Part shown: positions 1 through 5,212 of the stretch, in pieces
How the letters are laid out: each line of letters starts with the position of its first letter
Position numbering within the stretch: the stretch's first letter is position 1
Source of the DNA: Firmicutes bacterium ZCTH02-B6
GTDB taxonomy: Bacteria > Bacillota > Limnochordia > Limnochordales > ZCTH02-B6
Assembly: GCA_002159155.1 (NCBI GenBank)
Contig: LZRQ01000217.1
Span: 1 to 5,212 of the forward strand
Direction of reading: 5' to 3'
DNA: 5,212 bases
Position numbers and translations under genes: made by a program
Notes under the pieces: generated by a model
The model's database searches: none
Seen by the model: only the letters and a program-made list of their open reading frames with translations
What the model was told of the DNA's origin: nothing

Positions 1-1407
1 GTGGACGCCCTTATCCAGCGGGGAGCCAAGGTTTACGGCGTCACCACCGGCGTAGGCGAACTGCGCACCGTTGTCATCCCGCCCGAGAGCAGGCGAGAGC
101 TGCAGGTCAACATCTTGCGCAGCCATGCCGCAGGCGTGGGGCCCCACTTGCCCGAGGCTGAGGCCCGGGCGGTGATGCTGCTGCGTGTCAACTCGTTCTT
201 GCCCGGCCACTCGGGTGTACGCCCGGAAACCGTGGCCGCGCTCGTGCAACTCCTGAACAGCGGCGTCTATCCGGCGATCCCCGAACAAGGGTCGCTGGGC
301 GCCAGCGGCGATCTGGCGCCCCTCGCGCACCTGGCGCTGGTGCTCATCGGCGAAGGGGAGGCGTACGTGGACGGCCGCCTCGTGCCCGGACGGGAGGCCC
401 TCGCCTCCGTGGGGCTCGCACCTTTAAGCCTCGGCCCCAAGGAGGGCCTCGCCCTCATCAACGGCACCCAGCTGATGACAGGGATCGGGGCCCTCGTTTG
501 CCGGCAGGCGTTGCAGCTATTGGCTTGGGCCGACGCAGCGGCAAGCCTGACGTTGGAGGCGCTGCGCGGCAACGCGTCCGCGTTTGACCCCCGCATTCAC
601 CGGTTGCGGCCCCATCCGGGCCAAACCCGGGCCGCGGCCCACGTGCGGCGCTTGACCGCAGGGAGCCTGCGGCTGCGGCCCTACGATCCGGCAGGCGTGC
701 AGGACGCCTACAGCCTCCGCTGCATCCCGCAGGTGCACGGGGCGGTGTGGGACGTGGCCGCCCACGTGCGGGCAATCCTGGAACGGGAGGCCAACGCCGT
801 TACGGACAACCCGCTCTTGTTTCCGGAAGACGGCGAGGTGCTCAACGGCGGCAACTTCCACGGCAGCCCCGTCGCCATGGCCATGGATTACCTGGCCATC
901 GGCTTGGCGGAGCTGGCCGGCATCAGCGAGCGGCGCGTCGAGCGGCTGGTCAACCCCCACCTGAGCGGGCTGCCGGCCTTTCTTGTGCGGGATTCGGGGC
1001 TCAACTCCGGCTACATGCTGGCCCAATACACCGCCGCGGCACTGGTTTCGGAAAACAAGGCGCTGGCCCATCCCGCCTCCGTCGATTCCATCCCGAGCTC
1101 CGCCAACCAAGAAGACCACGTCAGCATGGGACCTATCGCGGCGCGCAAGGCCCGGACGATTCTCGGCAACTGCCGCAAGGTGATCGCCGTCGAGCTGTGC
1201 TGCGCTGCCCAGGCCGTGGACCTCTCAGGCGGGCCGGAGAGCCTCGCACCCGGCACAAGGATGCTCTACGAGCTGGTGCGGGAGCGGGTGCCGCCCCTCA
1301 ACGCGGACCGGGTGCTGGCGCGCGACATCACGGCGATCGAGGAGCTGCTTTTGGACCAGGACGCCGCCGAGCGTCTCGAGCGGGCGCTGGACGGGGCGGT
1401 GGTCTGA
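1..1407 (+). CDS. hutH: Histidine ammonia-lyase (5'-truncated by window edge)
   Basis: Catalyses the first step of histidine breakdown, the non-oxidative deamination of L-histidine to trans-urocanate and ammonia, in the cytoplasm as a homotetramer. The 468 visible residues carry the whole catalytic apparatus. The ASG triad that cyclises to the MIO electrophile is at 101-103 within GSLGASGDLAPLAH. The active-site Tyr is at 12 (VYGVTTGVG), the SHAAG His at 42, the NGTQ Asn at 154, QDAYSLRC at 234-241, GNFHG at 284-288 and SANQEDH at 367-373 with the catalytic Glu at 371. The SHAAG His favours histidine rather than phenylalanine or tyrosine as substrate. The family is about 510 residues long and Tyr12 matches Tyr53 of the Pseudomonas enzyme, so about 41 residues lie upstream of the window. 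The GTG at base 1 is therefore probably an internal Val codon, not the start. The C-terminus is intact, ending in TGA. CIPQVHG (241-247) is the Gram-positive form of the motif. The next gene begins 188 bases downstream. Confidence 0.96.
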   Translation: MDALIQRGAKVYGVTTGVGELRTVVIPPESRRELQVNILRSHAAGVGPHLPEAEARAVMLLRVNSFLPGHSGVRPETVAALVQLLNSGVYPAIPEQGSLGASGDLAPLAHLALVLIGEGEAYVDGRLVPGREALASVGLAPLSLGPKEGLALINGTQLMTGIGALVCRQALQLLAWADAAASLTLEALRGNASAFDPRIHRLRPHPGQTRAAAHVRRLTAGSLRLRPYDPAGVQDAYSLRCIPQVHGAVWDVAAHVRAILEREANAVTDNPLLFPEDGEVLNGGNFHGSPVAMAMDYLAIGLAELAGISERRVERLVNPHLSGLPAFLVRDSGLNSGYMLAQYTAAALVSENKALAHPASVDSIPSSANQEDHVSMGPIAARKARTILGNCRKVIAVELCCAAQAVDLSGGPESLAPGTRMLYELVRERVPPLNADRVLARDITAIEELLLDQDAAERLERALDGAVV

Positions 1408-1424
1408 CGGAAACCGAAAGTGAC

Positions 1425-1440
1425 CGAATCTAGTGATTCG
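1425..1440. repeat. Perfect inverted repeat just after hutH
   Basis: CGAATC (1425-1430) and GATTCG (1435-1440) form a perfect 6-base stem around a TAGT loop, starting 18 bases after the hutH stop. It is followed by AAAC rather than a T-run and the stem is only half GC, so it is not a convincing intrinsic terminator. It may be a protein-binding palindrome upstream of the regulator gene or a weak RNA hairpin at the end of the hutH message. Confidence 0.4.
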
Positions 1441-1468
1441 AAACGTAATCATGTCGCTGGAAGCGTAA
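1440..1468 (+). repeat. Direct repeat GAARCGTAA, 20-base period
   Basis: GAAACGTAA (1440-1448) and GAAGCGTAA (1460-1468) match at 8 of 9 positions and start exactly 20 bases apart, close to two helical turns, which would put both copies on the same face of the DNA. This spacing is common for activator or repressor half-sites. No binding protein can be assigned from the sequence, and the pair could be chance in a short AT-rich stretch. Confidence 0.3.
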
Positions 1469-1523
1469 GAATTGCATTCCCTATGGAAAGTTGTGCGGGA
1501 AACGGAAGGATCTAGCTAACAGA

Positions 1524-1570
1524 GAATGAATCTATCAGTTGCACGATCGGACGAATGTATTTATTCATTC
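1524..1570. promoter_or_regulatory. Candidate operator: repeated GAATGAAT half-sites
   Basis: An 18-base near-palindrome, GAATGTAT-TT-ATTCATTC (1553-1570), has one mismatch between its arms. A further perfect copy of the arm, GAATGAAT, lies at 1524-1531, so 1524-1531 and 1563-1570 also form an exact 8-base inverted repeat. The sites end 11 bases before the Shine-Dalgarno sequence of the RpiR-type gene, where autoregulation would be expected. RpiR-family proteins generally bind inverted repeats as dimers or tetramers. A weak promoter (TTGCAC at 1539-1544, TATTCA at 1562-1567, 17-base gap) would be covered by the palindrome, but each hexamer matches its consensus at only three positions. The assignment as operator is inference. 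Confidence 0.45.
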
Positions 1571-1581
1571 GCGTTCCAAAC

Positions 1582-1589
1582 GGGGAGGG
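1582..1589 (+). promoter_or_regulatory. Ribosome binding site deciding the RpiR gene start
   Basis: GGGGAGGG sits 6 bases before the GTG at 1596, an ideal Shine-Dalgarno position. The frame can be extended upstream to a TTG at 1539, but that codon has only a weak purine run before it, and using it would place the candidate operator inside the coding region and add 19 residues with no family counterpart. The GTG is therefore the better start. Confidence 0.8.
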
Positions 1590-1595
1590 AACGCG

Positions 1596-2501
1596 GTGCC
1601 GGCCCCGCTCAACAGCCGGGAAGAACTGGTGGCCCTGTTGCAGGAAAAAAGCGCCGGCTTTTCCGACGCCTTCCGCAAAATCGCGGCGTTTATCCTGGCT
1701 GAGTACCACCAGGCATGTTTTATGACCGCGCAGGAGCTCGCGGACGCCGTGGGCGTGAGCCAGCCGTCGGTGACCCGCTTCACGACTTACCTGGGCTTTA
1801 GCGGTTTCCCTGAGTTCCAGCGCAGCCTCCAGCAGGTGGTGCGCCACGAGATCACAGGGCCTGACCGCATGCGGGCGCTGGCCAGGGAGAGCGGCCAGGG
1901 GACGCCGTACGCCGGGCTCGTCCAAGAAGAGGTGCGCAATCTCAACCGCCTCATGGAAACCCTCGCGTCCCCGGCGGTTTCGGAGGTGGCAGCCATGCTG
2001 GCCGGAGCCCGCACCGTGGCAGTGGCCGGCTTTCGCGCCTCCGCATCGCTGGCGGTCTACACCGCTTTCTTCTTGTCCAAAGTGCACCCTGACGTCAGGA
2101 CGCTGACCCGTGGCGACAGCACGGCGCTCGAAGCCTTGTTGCCGCTGGACCCGGCGGAGACCGCGGTGCTCGTGTTCGCTTTTCCCCGCTATCCAAGAGA
2201 AATCCGTGAATTCCAGGCCTTTGCCGTGCAGCAAGGGTTCCCTGTGGCGTTGATCACCGACAGCCCCCTGTCGCCGCTGACCATGGACGCCCGGCACGTG
2301 CTGATGGCGCCGGTGGCCTTTGGCAGCCTGTTTGACTCCTACTGCGCGCCCATCGCCTTGGCCAACGTGCTGGTGCAGGAGGTGGCCAAGCGGGAGCCCG
2401 AGCGGACGCGCCAGCGGCTGGCGCGCTTTGAGGAGCTGGCGGCAAAGCACGGCGTGTTCCTGTTTAACGATCCTGCGCTCATGAGGGAGCTGCCCAAGTG
2501 A
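1596..2501 (+). CDS. RpiR/MurR-family transcriptional regulator (HTH-SIS)
   Basis: Cytoplasmic DNA-binding regulator of the RpiR family. From the GTG start it is 301 residues, normal for the family. The N-terminal HTH_6 domain covers about 5-80, with the recognition region MTAQELADAVGVSQPSVTRF at 43-62 followed by the hallmark LGFSGFPEFQ at 66-75. A linker leads to a SIS (sugar isomerase) domain at about 125-255 with alternating hydrophobic strands, for example VAVAGFRASAS (141-151), AVLVFAFPRYPREI (190-203) and VALITDSPLSPL (217-228), the usual arrangement for a phospho-sugar pocket. Family members act as repressors or activators that sense sugar phosphates or related small molecules. Here the neighbours are amidohydrolases and hutH with no sugar gene in view, so the ligand is unclear and may be a pathway intermediate. 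Repeats just upstream suggest autoregulation. It lies 54 bases before the M20 gene on the same strand and probably regulates that unit. The family call is firm; the target set and ligand are inferred. Confidence 0.93.
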   Translation: MPAPLNSREELVALLQEKSAGFSDAFRKIAAFILAEYHQACFMTAQELADAVGVSQPSVTRFTTYLGFSGFPEFQRSLQQVVRHEITGPDRMRALARESGQGTPYAGLVQEEVRNLNRLMETLASPAVSEVAAMLAGARTVAVAGFRASASLAVYTAFFLSKVHPDVRTLTRGDSTALEALLPLDPAETAVLVFAFPRYPREIREFQAFAVQQGFPVALITDSPLSPLTMDARHVLMAPVAFGSLFDSYCAPIALANVLVQEVAKREPERTRQRLARFEELAAKHGVFLFNDPALMRELPK

Positions 2502-2542
2502 TGGTACGGCTGCCCAGCGCGACAAGCGTCCGAGCCTGCTGA
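2501..2542 (+). other. Possible 13-codon coupling peptide between regulator and M20 gene
   Basis: An ATG overlapping the regulator stop (TGATG at 2499-2503) opens a 13-codon frame, MVRLPSATSVRAC, that ends in TGA at 2540-2542. That stop overlaps the Shine-Dalgarno sequence of the next gene. Such an arrangement could carry terminating ribosomes across the gap to the M20 start. The frame is short, has no recognisable motif and could easily be chance; it is recorded as a possible feature and not asserted as a gene. Confidence 0.15.
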
Positions 2543-2547
2543 GGGAG
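2541..2547 (+). promoter_or_regulatory. Ribosome binding site of the M20 hydrolase gene
   Basis: GAGGGAG lies 8 bases before the ATG at 2556 and supports that start. No promoter or terminator is evident in the 54 bases after the regulator stop, which argues for read-through from the regulator gene. Confidence 0.7.
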
Positions 2548-2555
2548 TTGGCCAG

Positions 2556-3824
2556 ATGAGCACCGTGTTGCCCCGCATCGACGGCGCCCGCATCCACGCG
2601 GCGCTGGAAGCTTTCGCCCAGATCGGCGCCACCGGCGACGGGGGCGTCCACCGCCTGTGTTTCTCGGAGGAAGACAACCAGGCGCGAGCCGCGCTGCGGC
2701 GTTGGTGGGAACAACTGGGTCTGGCCGTGCGGACAGACCCAGCCGCCAACATGTTTGGCCGCTGGGACAACGGCGCGGACGGGCCCGCCATCGTACTCGG
2801 TTCCCACCTGGACACGGTGCCGCGGGGCGGCCGGTTCGACGGTGCCCTGGGCGTGATCGTCGCCACCGAGGTGGTCCGCTGCCTGATGGAGGCGGGCGTG
2901 CGCACCCATCACCCGCTGGAAGTGGTCAATTTCACCGGCGAGGAACCAAACCCGTTTGGCCGTTCGACCATCGGCAGCCGGGCGGTGGCCGGCAAGCTGC
3001 ACCCGCAAGAGCTGCAGGCGGCCGGCCCGGGCGGGGAGACGTTGGCGCAGGCGCTGGCTCGCTTCGGTGGGGAGCCCGGCCGCATTGAGCTGGCCCGGCG
3101 CACCAACGCCGATGTGGCCGCGTTTCTCGAGCTGCACATCGAACAGGGCCGGGTGCTGGAGAGCGCCGGGTTGCCGGTGGGCGTCGTCACCCATATCGCC
3201 GGCATCCGGCGGCTTAGCTGCCGGCTGGTGGGCGAGGCCAACCACGCGGGCACGACCCGTATGTCCGAGCGCAAAGACGCTCTGGCCGCTGCGGCCGAGG
3301 TCGTGCTGGCCGTCGAAGAGCTGGCCAAGCGCACAGGCGAGCCCGCGGTAGGCACCGTCGGGAGGCTTGAGGTCGAGCCAAACGCCCCCAACATCGTGCC
3401 CGGCGCAGTGACCTTGACCGTGGAGCTGCGCCACGTGGACGGGGCGCTGCTGGACCGGATGGTGGAGGAGAGCCGTGAGCTCATCCAACAGGTGGCAAAC
3501 CGCCGGGGCCTGGCCGCCTATGTCGAGGTGGCCATGGCCACCCAGCCTGTTTCCATGCACCCCCGCGTCGTCGAGGTGCTGGCCCGGGCGTGCCGGCAGG
3601 CAGGGGTGCCCTACATGGAGCTGCCTTCCATGGCCGGCCACGACGCAGCCCACATGGCAGCGGTGGCACCTACCGGCATGCTGTTTGTCGCGAGCCGCGA
3701 CGGCAAGAGTCACACGCCTGAGGAGTTTACGGAGCCCGAGGTCATCGAGCAAGGGGCCCGCGCCATGCTCGCAGCGGTTCTGGAGCTCGACCGCGCGCTG
3801 GCCAGCGGGCGCAAGGAGGGTTGA
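2556..3824 (+). CDS. M20-family Zn amidohydrolase (N-carbamoyl-L-amino acid hydrolase / allantoate amidohydrolase type)
   Basis: Binuclear zinc hydrolase, 422 residues, the usual length for the group. The catalytic domain is split around a dimerisation (lid) domain at about 211-328. Metal and catalytic residues are all visible: His84 (GSHLDTV), Asp95 (RFDGALGV), the Glu129-Glu130 pair (FTGEEPN, base and bridging ligand), His194 (LELHIEQG) and His386 (GKSHTPEE). Substrate-side residues also fit the carbamoylase group: His230 (EANHAGTTRM), Asn279 (PNIVPG), Arg292 (VELRHVD), which in this family holds the substrate carboxylate, and His362 (MAGHDAAHMA). This separates it from M20 peptidases. Members hydrolyse N-carbamoyl-L-amino acids, ureides such as allantoate, and in several cases N-formyl amino acids. 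EEPNPFG at 129-135 differs from the common EEG-x-RF form, so the exact substrate is open. The amidohydrolase gene starts 3 bases after its stop, implying tight co-expression. Beside hutH, N-formylglutamate deformylation is an attractive but unproven role. It has no signal peptide and is probably cytoplasmic. Confidence 0.92.
   Translation: MSTVLPRIDGARIHAALEAFAQIGATGDGGVHRLCFSEEDNQARAALRRWWEQLGLAVRTDPAANMFGRWDNGADGPAIVLGSHLDTVPRGGRFDGALGVIVATEVVRCLMEAGVRTHHPLEVVNFTGEEPNPFGRSTIGSRAVAGKLHPQELQAAGPGGETLAQALARFGGEPGRIELARRTNADVAAFLELHIEQGRVLESAGLPVGVVTHIAGIRRLSCRLVGEANHAGTTRMSERKDALAAAAEVVLAVEELAKRTGEPAVGTVGRLEVEPNAPNIVPGAVTLTVELRHVDGALLDRMVEESRELIQQVANRRGLAAYVEVAMATQPVSMHPRVVEVLARACRQAGVPYMELPSMAGHDAAHMAAVAPTGMLFVASRDGKSHTPEEFTEPEVIEQGARAMLAAVLELDRALASGRKEG
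3813..3819 (+). promoter_or_regulatory. Ribosome binding site of the amidohydrolase gene
   Basis: A perfect AAGGAGG lies inside the last codons of the M20 gene, 8 bases before the GTG at 3828. The M20 stop falls between this site and the GTG, an arrangement typical of translational coupling. Confidence 0.85.
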
Positions 3825-3827
3825 CCG

Positions 3828-5210
3828 GTGCGCCTCATCACGGCTGAACAGATCTTGGTCAACGGCGCGTTTCGCCCTGGGTACGCGGTGGAAATTGTGG
3901 GCGATACCATCACGTGGGTGGGCCCTTTGGCCGAGCGGCTGGGAGGCGATGCGGACGCCGTCCTGCGGCCAGGCGGGGCGCCTGGATTGTCCATCGAAGA
4001 TTGGGGCCGCGTCGCCCTGGTGCCCGGTACCGTCAACGCCCACAACCACTCCTTCCAGTCTTTGCTCCGCGGCATCGCGGACGACGAGCCGTTTTTTGTG
4101 TGGCGGGACCGGGCCTTGTATCGCTTCGCCCCGCTGCTTGGGCCCGAGGGCGTGTATACGGGAGCGCTGTTGGCCTTCGGGGAGATGCTGGGCTACGGCG
4201 TCACCACCGTCAACGACTTCTTTTACATTCACGACGGCGGCAACGAGAATGCGGAAGCCGTCATCCAGGCGGCGCAAGACGTCGGCATTCGGCTGGTGCT
4301 CACGCGGACCATGTACGACTGGACGGGGGCGCCCGCGTCTTTTGTGGAAACCGTACCCGACGCGTACCGCCGGACGCGGCAACTGATGGAAAAGTACGCG
4401 TCGCACCCGTCGGTGACCGTGTACCCCGCACCCCATTCGCCGCACGCGGCCAGCCCCGAGATGATCCAGGCCGGCTGGCGGTTGGCCGAGGAAACCGGCA
4501 CCTACTTCCACATCCACGTGGCCGAAGGCCAGTACGAGGTCAAGCAGATCCGGGACAAGTACGGCATGAGGCCCATCGAGTGGCTGGAGAGCCTGGGCGT
4601 CCTCGGCCCGCGCCTTGTCATCGTGCACGGCGTCTGGCTGGACGACGAGGATATACGCCGTCTGGGCGGGGCCGGCGCCGGGCTCGCGTACAACCCCGCC
4701 AGCAACATGTTTTTGGGCGACGGCATCACACGGCTGCCCGAGATGCTGGCCGCAGGGGTCAAGGTCGCCCTGGGCACCGACGGGGGCTGCTCCAACAACC
4801 GCACGTCCATCTTTGACGAGATGCGCACCTGCGGGCTGCTACAAAAGGTGGCCCGGTTGGACGGGGCGGCCATCGCCGCGGAAACCGCGTTTCGCCTGGG
4901 CACCGCCGGTGGGGGCGAAGTGCTCGGGCTGCCCATCGGGCGCATCGCGCCCGGTTTCAAGGCGGACCTCGTGGCGCTGGATCTGGACGACATCTCGCTC
5001 TATCCACCCCACAACTTGCTCAAGAACATCGTCTACAGCATGTCGCCCACGGCCATTCGCAGAGTCATGGTGGGCGGGCGCGTCGTGTGGGCCGAAGGGG
5101 AGCTGTTGACGTTCCCCCTGGCCCGCATTCGCCGGCTCGTCGAAACGCTCACCGGCGGGTGGCGAGAGATCATCGCCAGGGACGCCGAGGGGGTGGGATC
5201 CCAGGCGTAG
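3828..5210 (+). CDS. TRZ/ATZ-type metal-dependent amidohydrolase, possible formimidoylglutamate deiminase-like (HutF-like)
   Basis: Cytoplasmic amidohydrolase-superfamily enzyme, 460 residues, normal length, with a complete (beta/alpha)8 metal site. His72 and His74 (NAHNHSF) and His230 (HIHVAE) should bind one divalent metal with Asp318 (ALGTDGG); Glu233 and His267 (VIVHGVW) are the proton-shuttling residues. The N-terminal (1-65) and C-terminal (about 370-425, IAPGFKADLVALD and VMVGGRVVWAEG) parts form the usual beta sandwich. The pattern fits deaminases acting on ring or amidine C-N bonds (SAH/MTA, 8-oxoguanine, chlorohydrolase relatives). Three features recall HutF, which makes N-formylglutamate and ammonia: HNHSFQ (72-77; HutF has HSHAFQ), FFVWRDRALYRF (89-100; HutF has an FWxWRxxMYR-like stretch) and FFYIHD (131-136; HutF has EFHYxHH). 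However, where HutF has HSLRAV this protein has HSPHAA (203-208), lacking an Arg that I recall binding the substrate carboxylate. Superfamily is firm; substrate is not. The GTG start is supported by a perfect Shine-Dalgarno site. It is the last gene seen, 3 bases after the M20 gene. Confidence 0.9.
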   Translation: MRLITAEQILVNGAFRPGYAVEIVGDTITWVGPLAERLGGDADAVLRPGGAPGLSIEDWGRVALVPGTVNAHNHSFQSLLRGIADDEPFFVWRDRALYRFAPLLGPEGVYTGALLAFGEMLGYGVTTVNDFFYIHDGGNENAEAVIQAAQDVGIRLVLTRTMYDWTGAPASFVETVPDAYRRTRQLMEKYASHPSVTVYPAPHSPHAASPEMIQAGWRLAEETGTYFHIHVAEGQYEVKQIRDKYGMRPIEWLESLGVLGPRLVIVHGVWLDDEDIRRLGGAGAGLAYNPASNMFLGDGITRLPEMLAAGVKVALGTDGGCSNNRTSIFDEMRTCGLLQKVARLDGAAIAAETAFRLGTAGGGEVLGLPIGRIAPGFKADLVALDLDDISLYPPHNLLKNIVYSMSPTAIRRVMVGGRVVWAEGELLTFPLARIRRLVETLTGGWREIIARDAEGVGSQA

Positions 5211-5212
5211 AT

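Noticed and set aside
1..3. GTG at the first base as the true hutH start
   Set aside because: Alignment of the MIO triad and Tyr12 with known enzymes shows that about 41 N-terminal residues are missing, so the gene extends beyond the window.
517..1119. A 200-codon - strand frame antisense to hutH
   Set aside because: No recognisable family and explained by GC-rich codon bias in hutH.
747..1433. A 228-codon + strand frame overlapping the 3' part of hutH
   Set aside because: Its product is a low-complexity Arg/Gly/Ala-rich sequence typical of an out-of-frame GC-rich reading, and the hutH frame across it carries the conserved motifs.
1491..1518. TTGTGC / TAGCTA as a sigma-70 type promoter
   Set aside because: The -10 hexamer matches the consensus at only two positions, too weak to annotate.
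1539..1595. TTG at 1539 as the start of the regulator gene
   Set aside because: It lacks a good Shine-Dalgarno sequence, adds residues not typical of RpiR proteins and overlaps the candidate operator; GTG 1596 has an ideal site.
3475..4386. A 303-codon + strand frame crossing the M20 and amidohydrolase genes
   Set aside because: Rich in Ser, Arg, Pro and Trp with no domain; it spans two well-supported genes in another frame and has no ribosome binding site suited to a real gene.
1512..4628. A 1038-codon open frame on the - strand antisense to three genes
   Set aside because: The three sense genes all lie in the same frame and the antisense codons are exact reverse complements of their codons. 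A stop there would need a sense TTA, CTA or TCA codon, which GC-rich genomes avoid. The translation is rich in His, Gln, Arg and Gly with no recognisable domain, while the sense strand shows complete conserved enzymes.
3914..4816. A 300-codon + strand frame inside the amidohydrolase gene
   Set aside because: Arg/Gly-rich out-of-frame reading, while the overlapping frame holds all the amidohydrolase metal ligands.

Overview
The window is a 5.2 kb stretch of GC-rich bacterial DNA with every convincing gene on the + strand. In order it holds the 3' nine-tenths of a histidine ammonia-lyase gene (hutH, cut by the window start), an AT-richer intergenic region of 188 bases, an RpiR-type transcription regulator, an M20-family zinc amidohydrolase of the N-carbamoyl-L-amino acid hydrolase/allantoate amidohydrolase group, and a TRZ/ATZ-type metal-dependent amidohydrolase (deaminase-like) that ends two bases before the window does.

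Likely host (inference): a high-GC Gram-positive of the Bacillota, such as a Symbiobacterium- or Limnochordia-like lineage. The grounds are strong purine-rich Shine-Dalgarno sites (GGGGAGGG, GAGGGAG, AAGGAGG) in front of all three complete genes, GTG starts for two of them, the Gram-positive style CIPQVHG motif in HutH, and an RpiR regulator. TTA, CTA and TCA codons are avoided so strongly that a spurious antisense frame stays open for about 3.1 kb. This is not a firm taxonomic call.

Layout: hutH ends at 1407. Bases 1408-1595 are about 44% GC by hand count over 1411-1590, far below the genes, and hold several inverted and direct repeats, so this looks like the control region of a second transcription unit. 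That unit is rpiR (start at GTG 1596), then the M20 hydrolase after 54 bases, then the amidohydrolase after 3 bases. The last two are almost certainly co-transcribed and the regulator probably belongs to the same operon.

How the genes may work together: HutH turns L-histidine into urocanate and ammonia. The amidohydrolase shares several features with formimidoylglutamate deiminase (HutF), and the M20 enzyme belongs to a family that removes carbamoyl or formyl groups from N-acyl amino acids. Together they could form a lower histidine pathway in which formimidoylglutamate is deiminated to N-formylglutamate and then deformylated to glutamate, with the M20 enzyme replacing HutG. This is a hypothesis; a ureide, purine or hydantoin role for the last two genes remains possible. 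I see no RNA genes, CRISPR arrays, insertion sequences or prophage genes.
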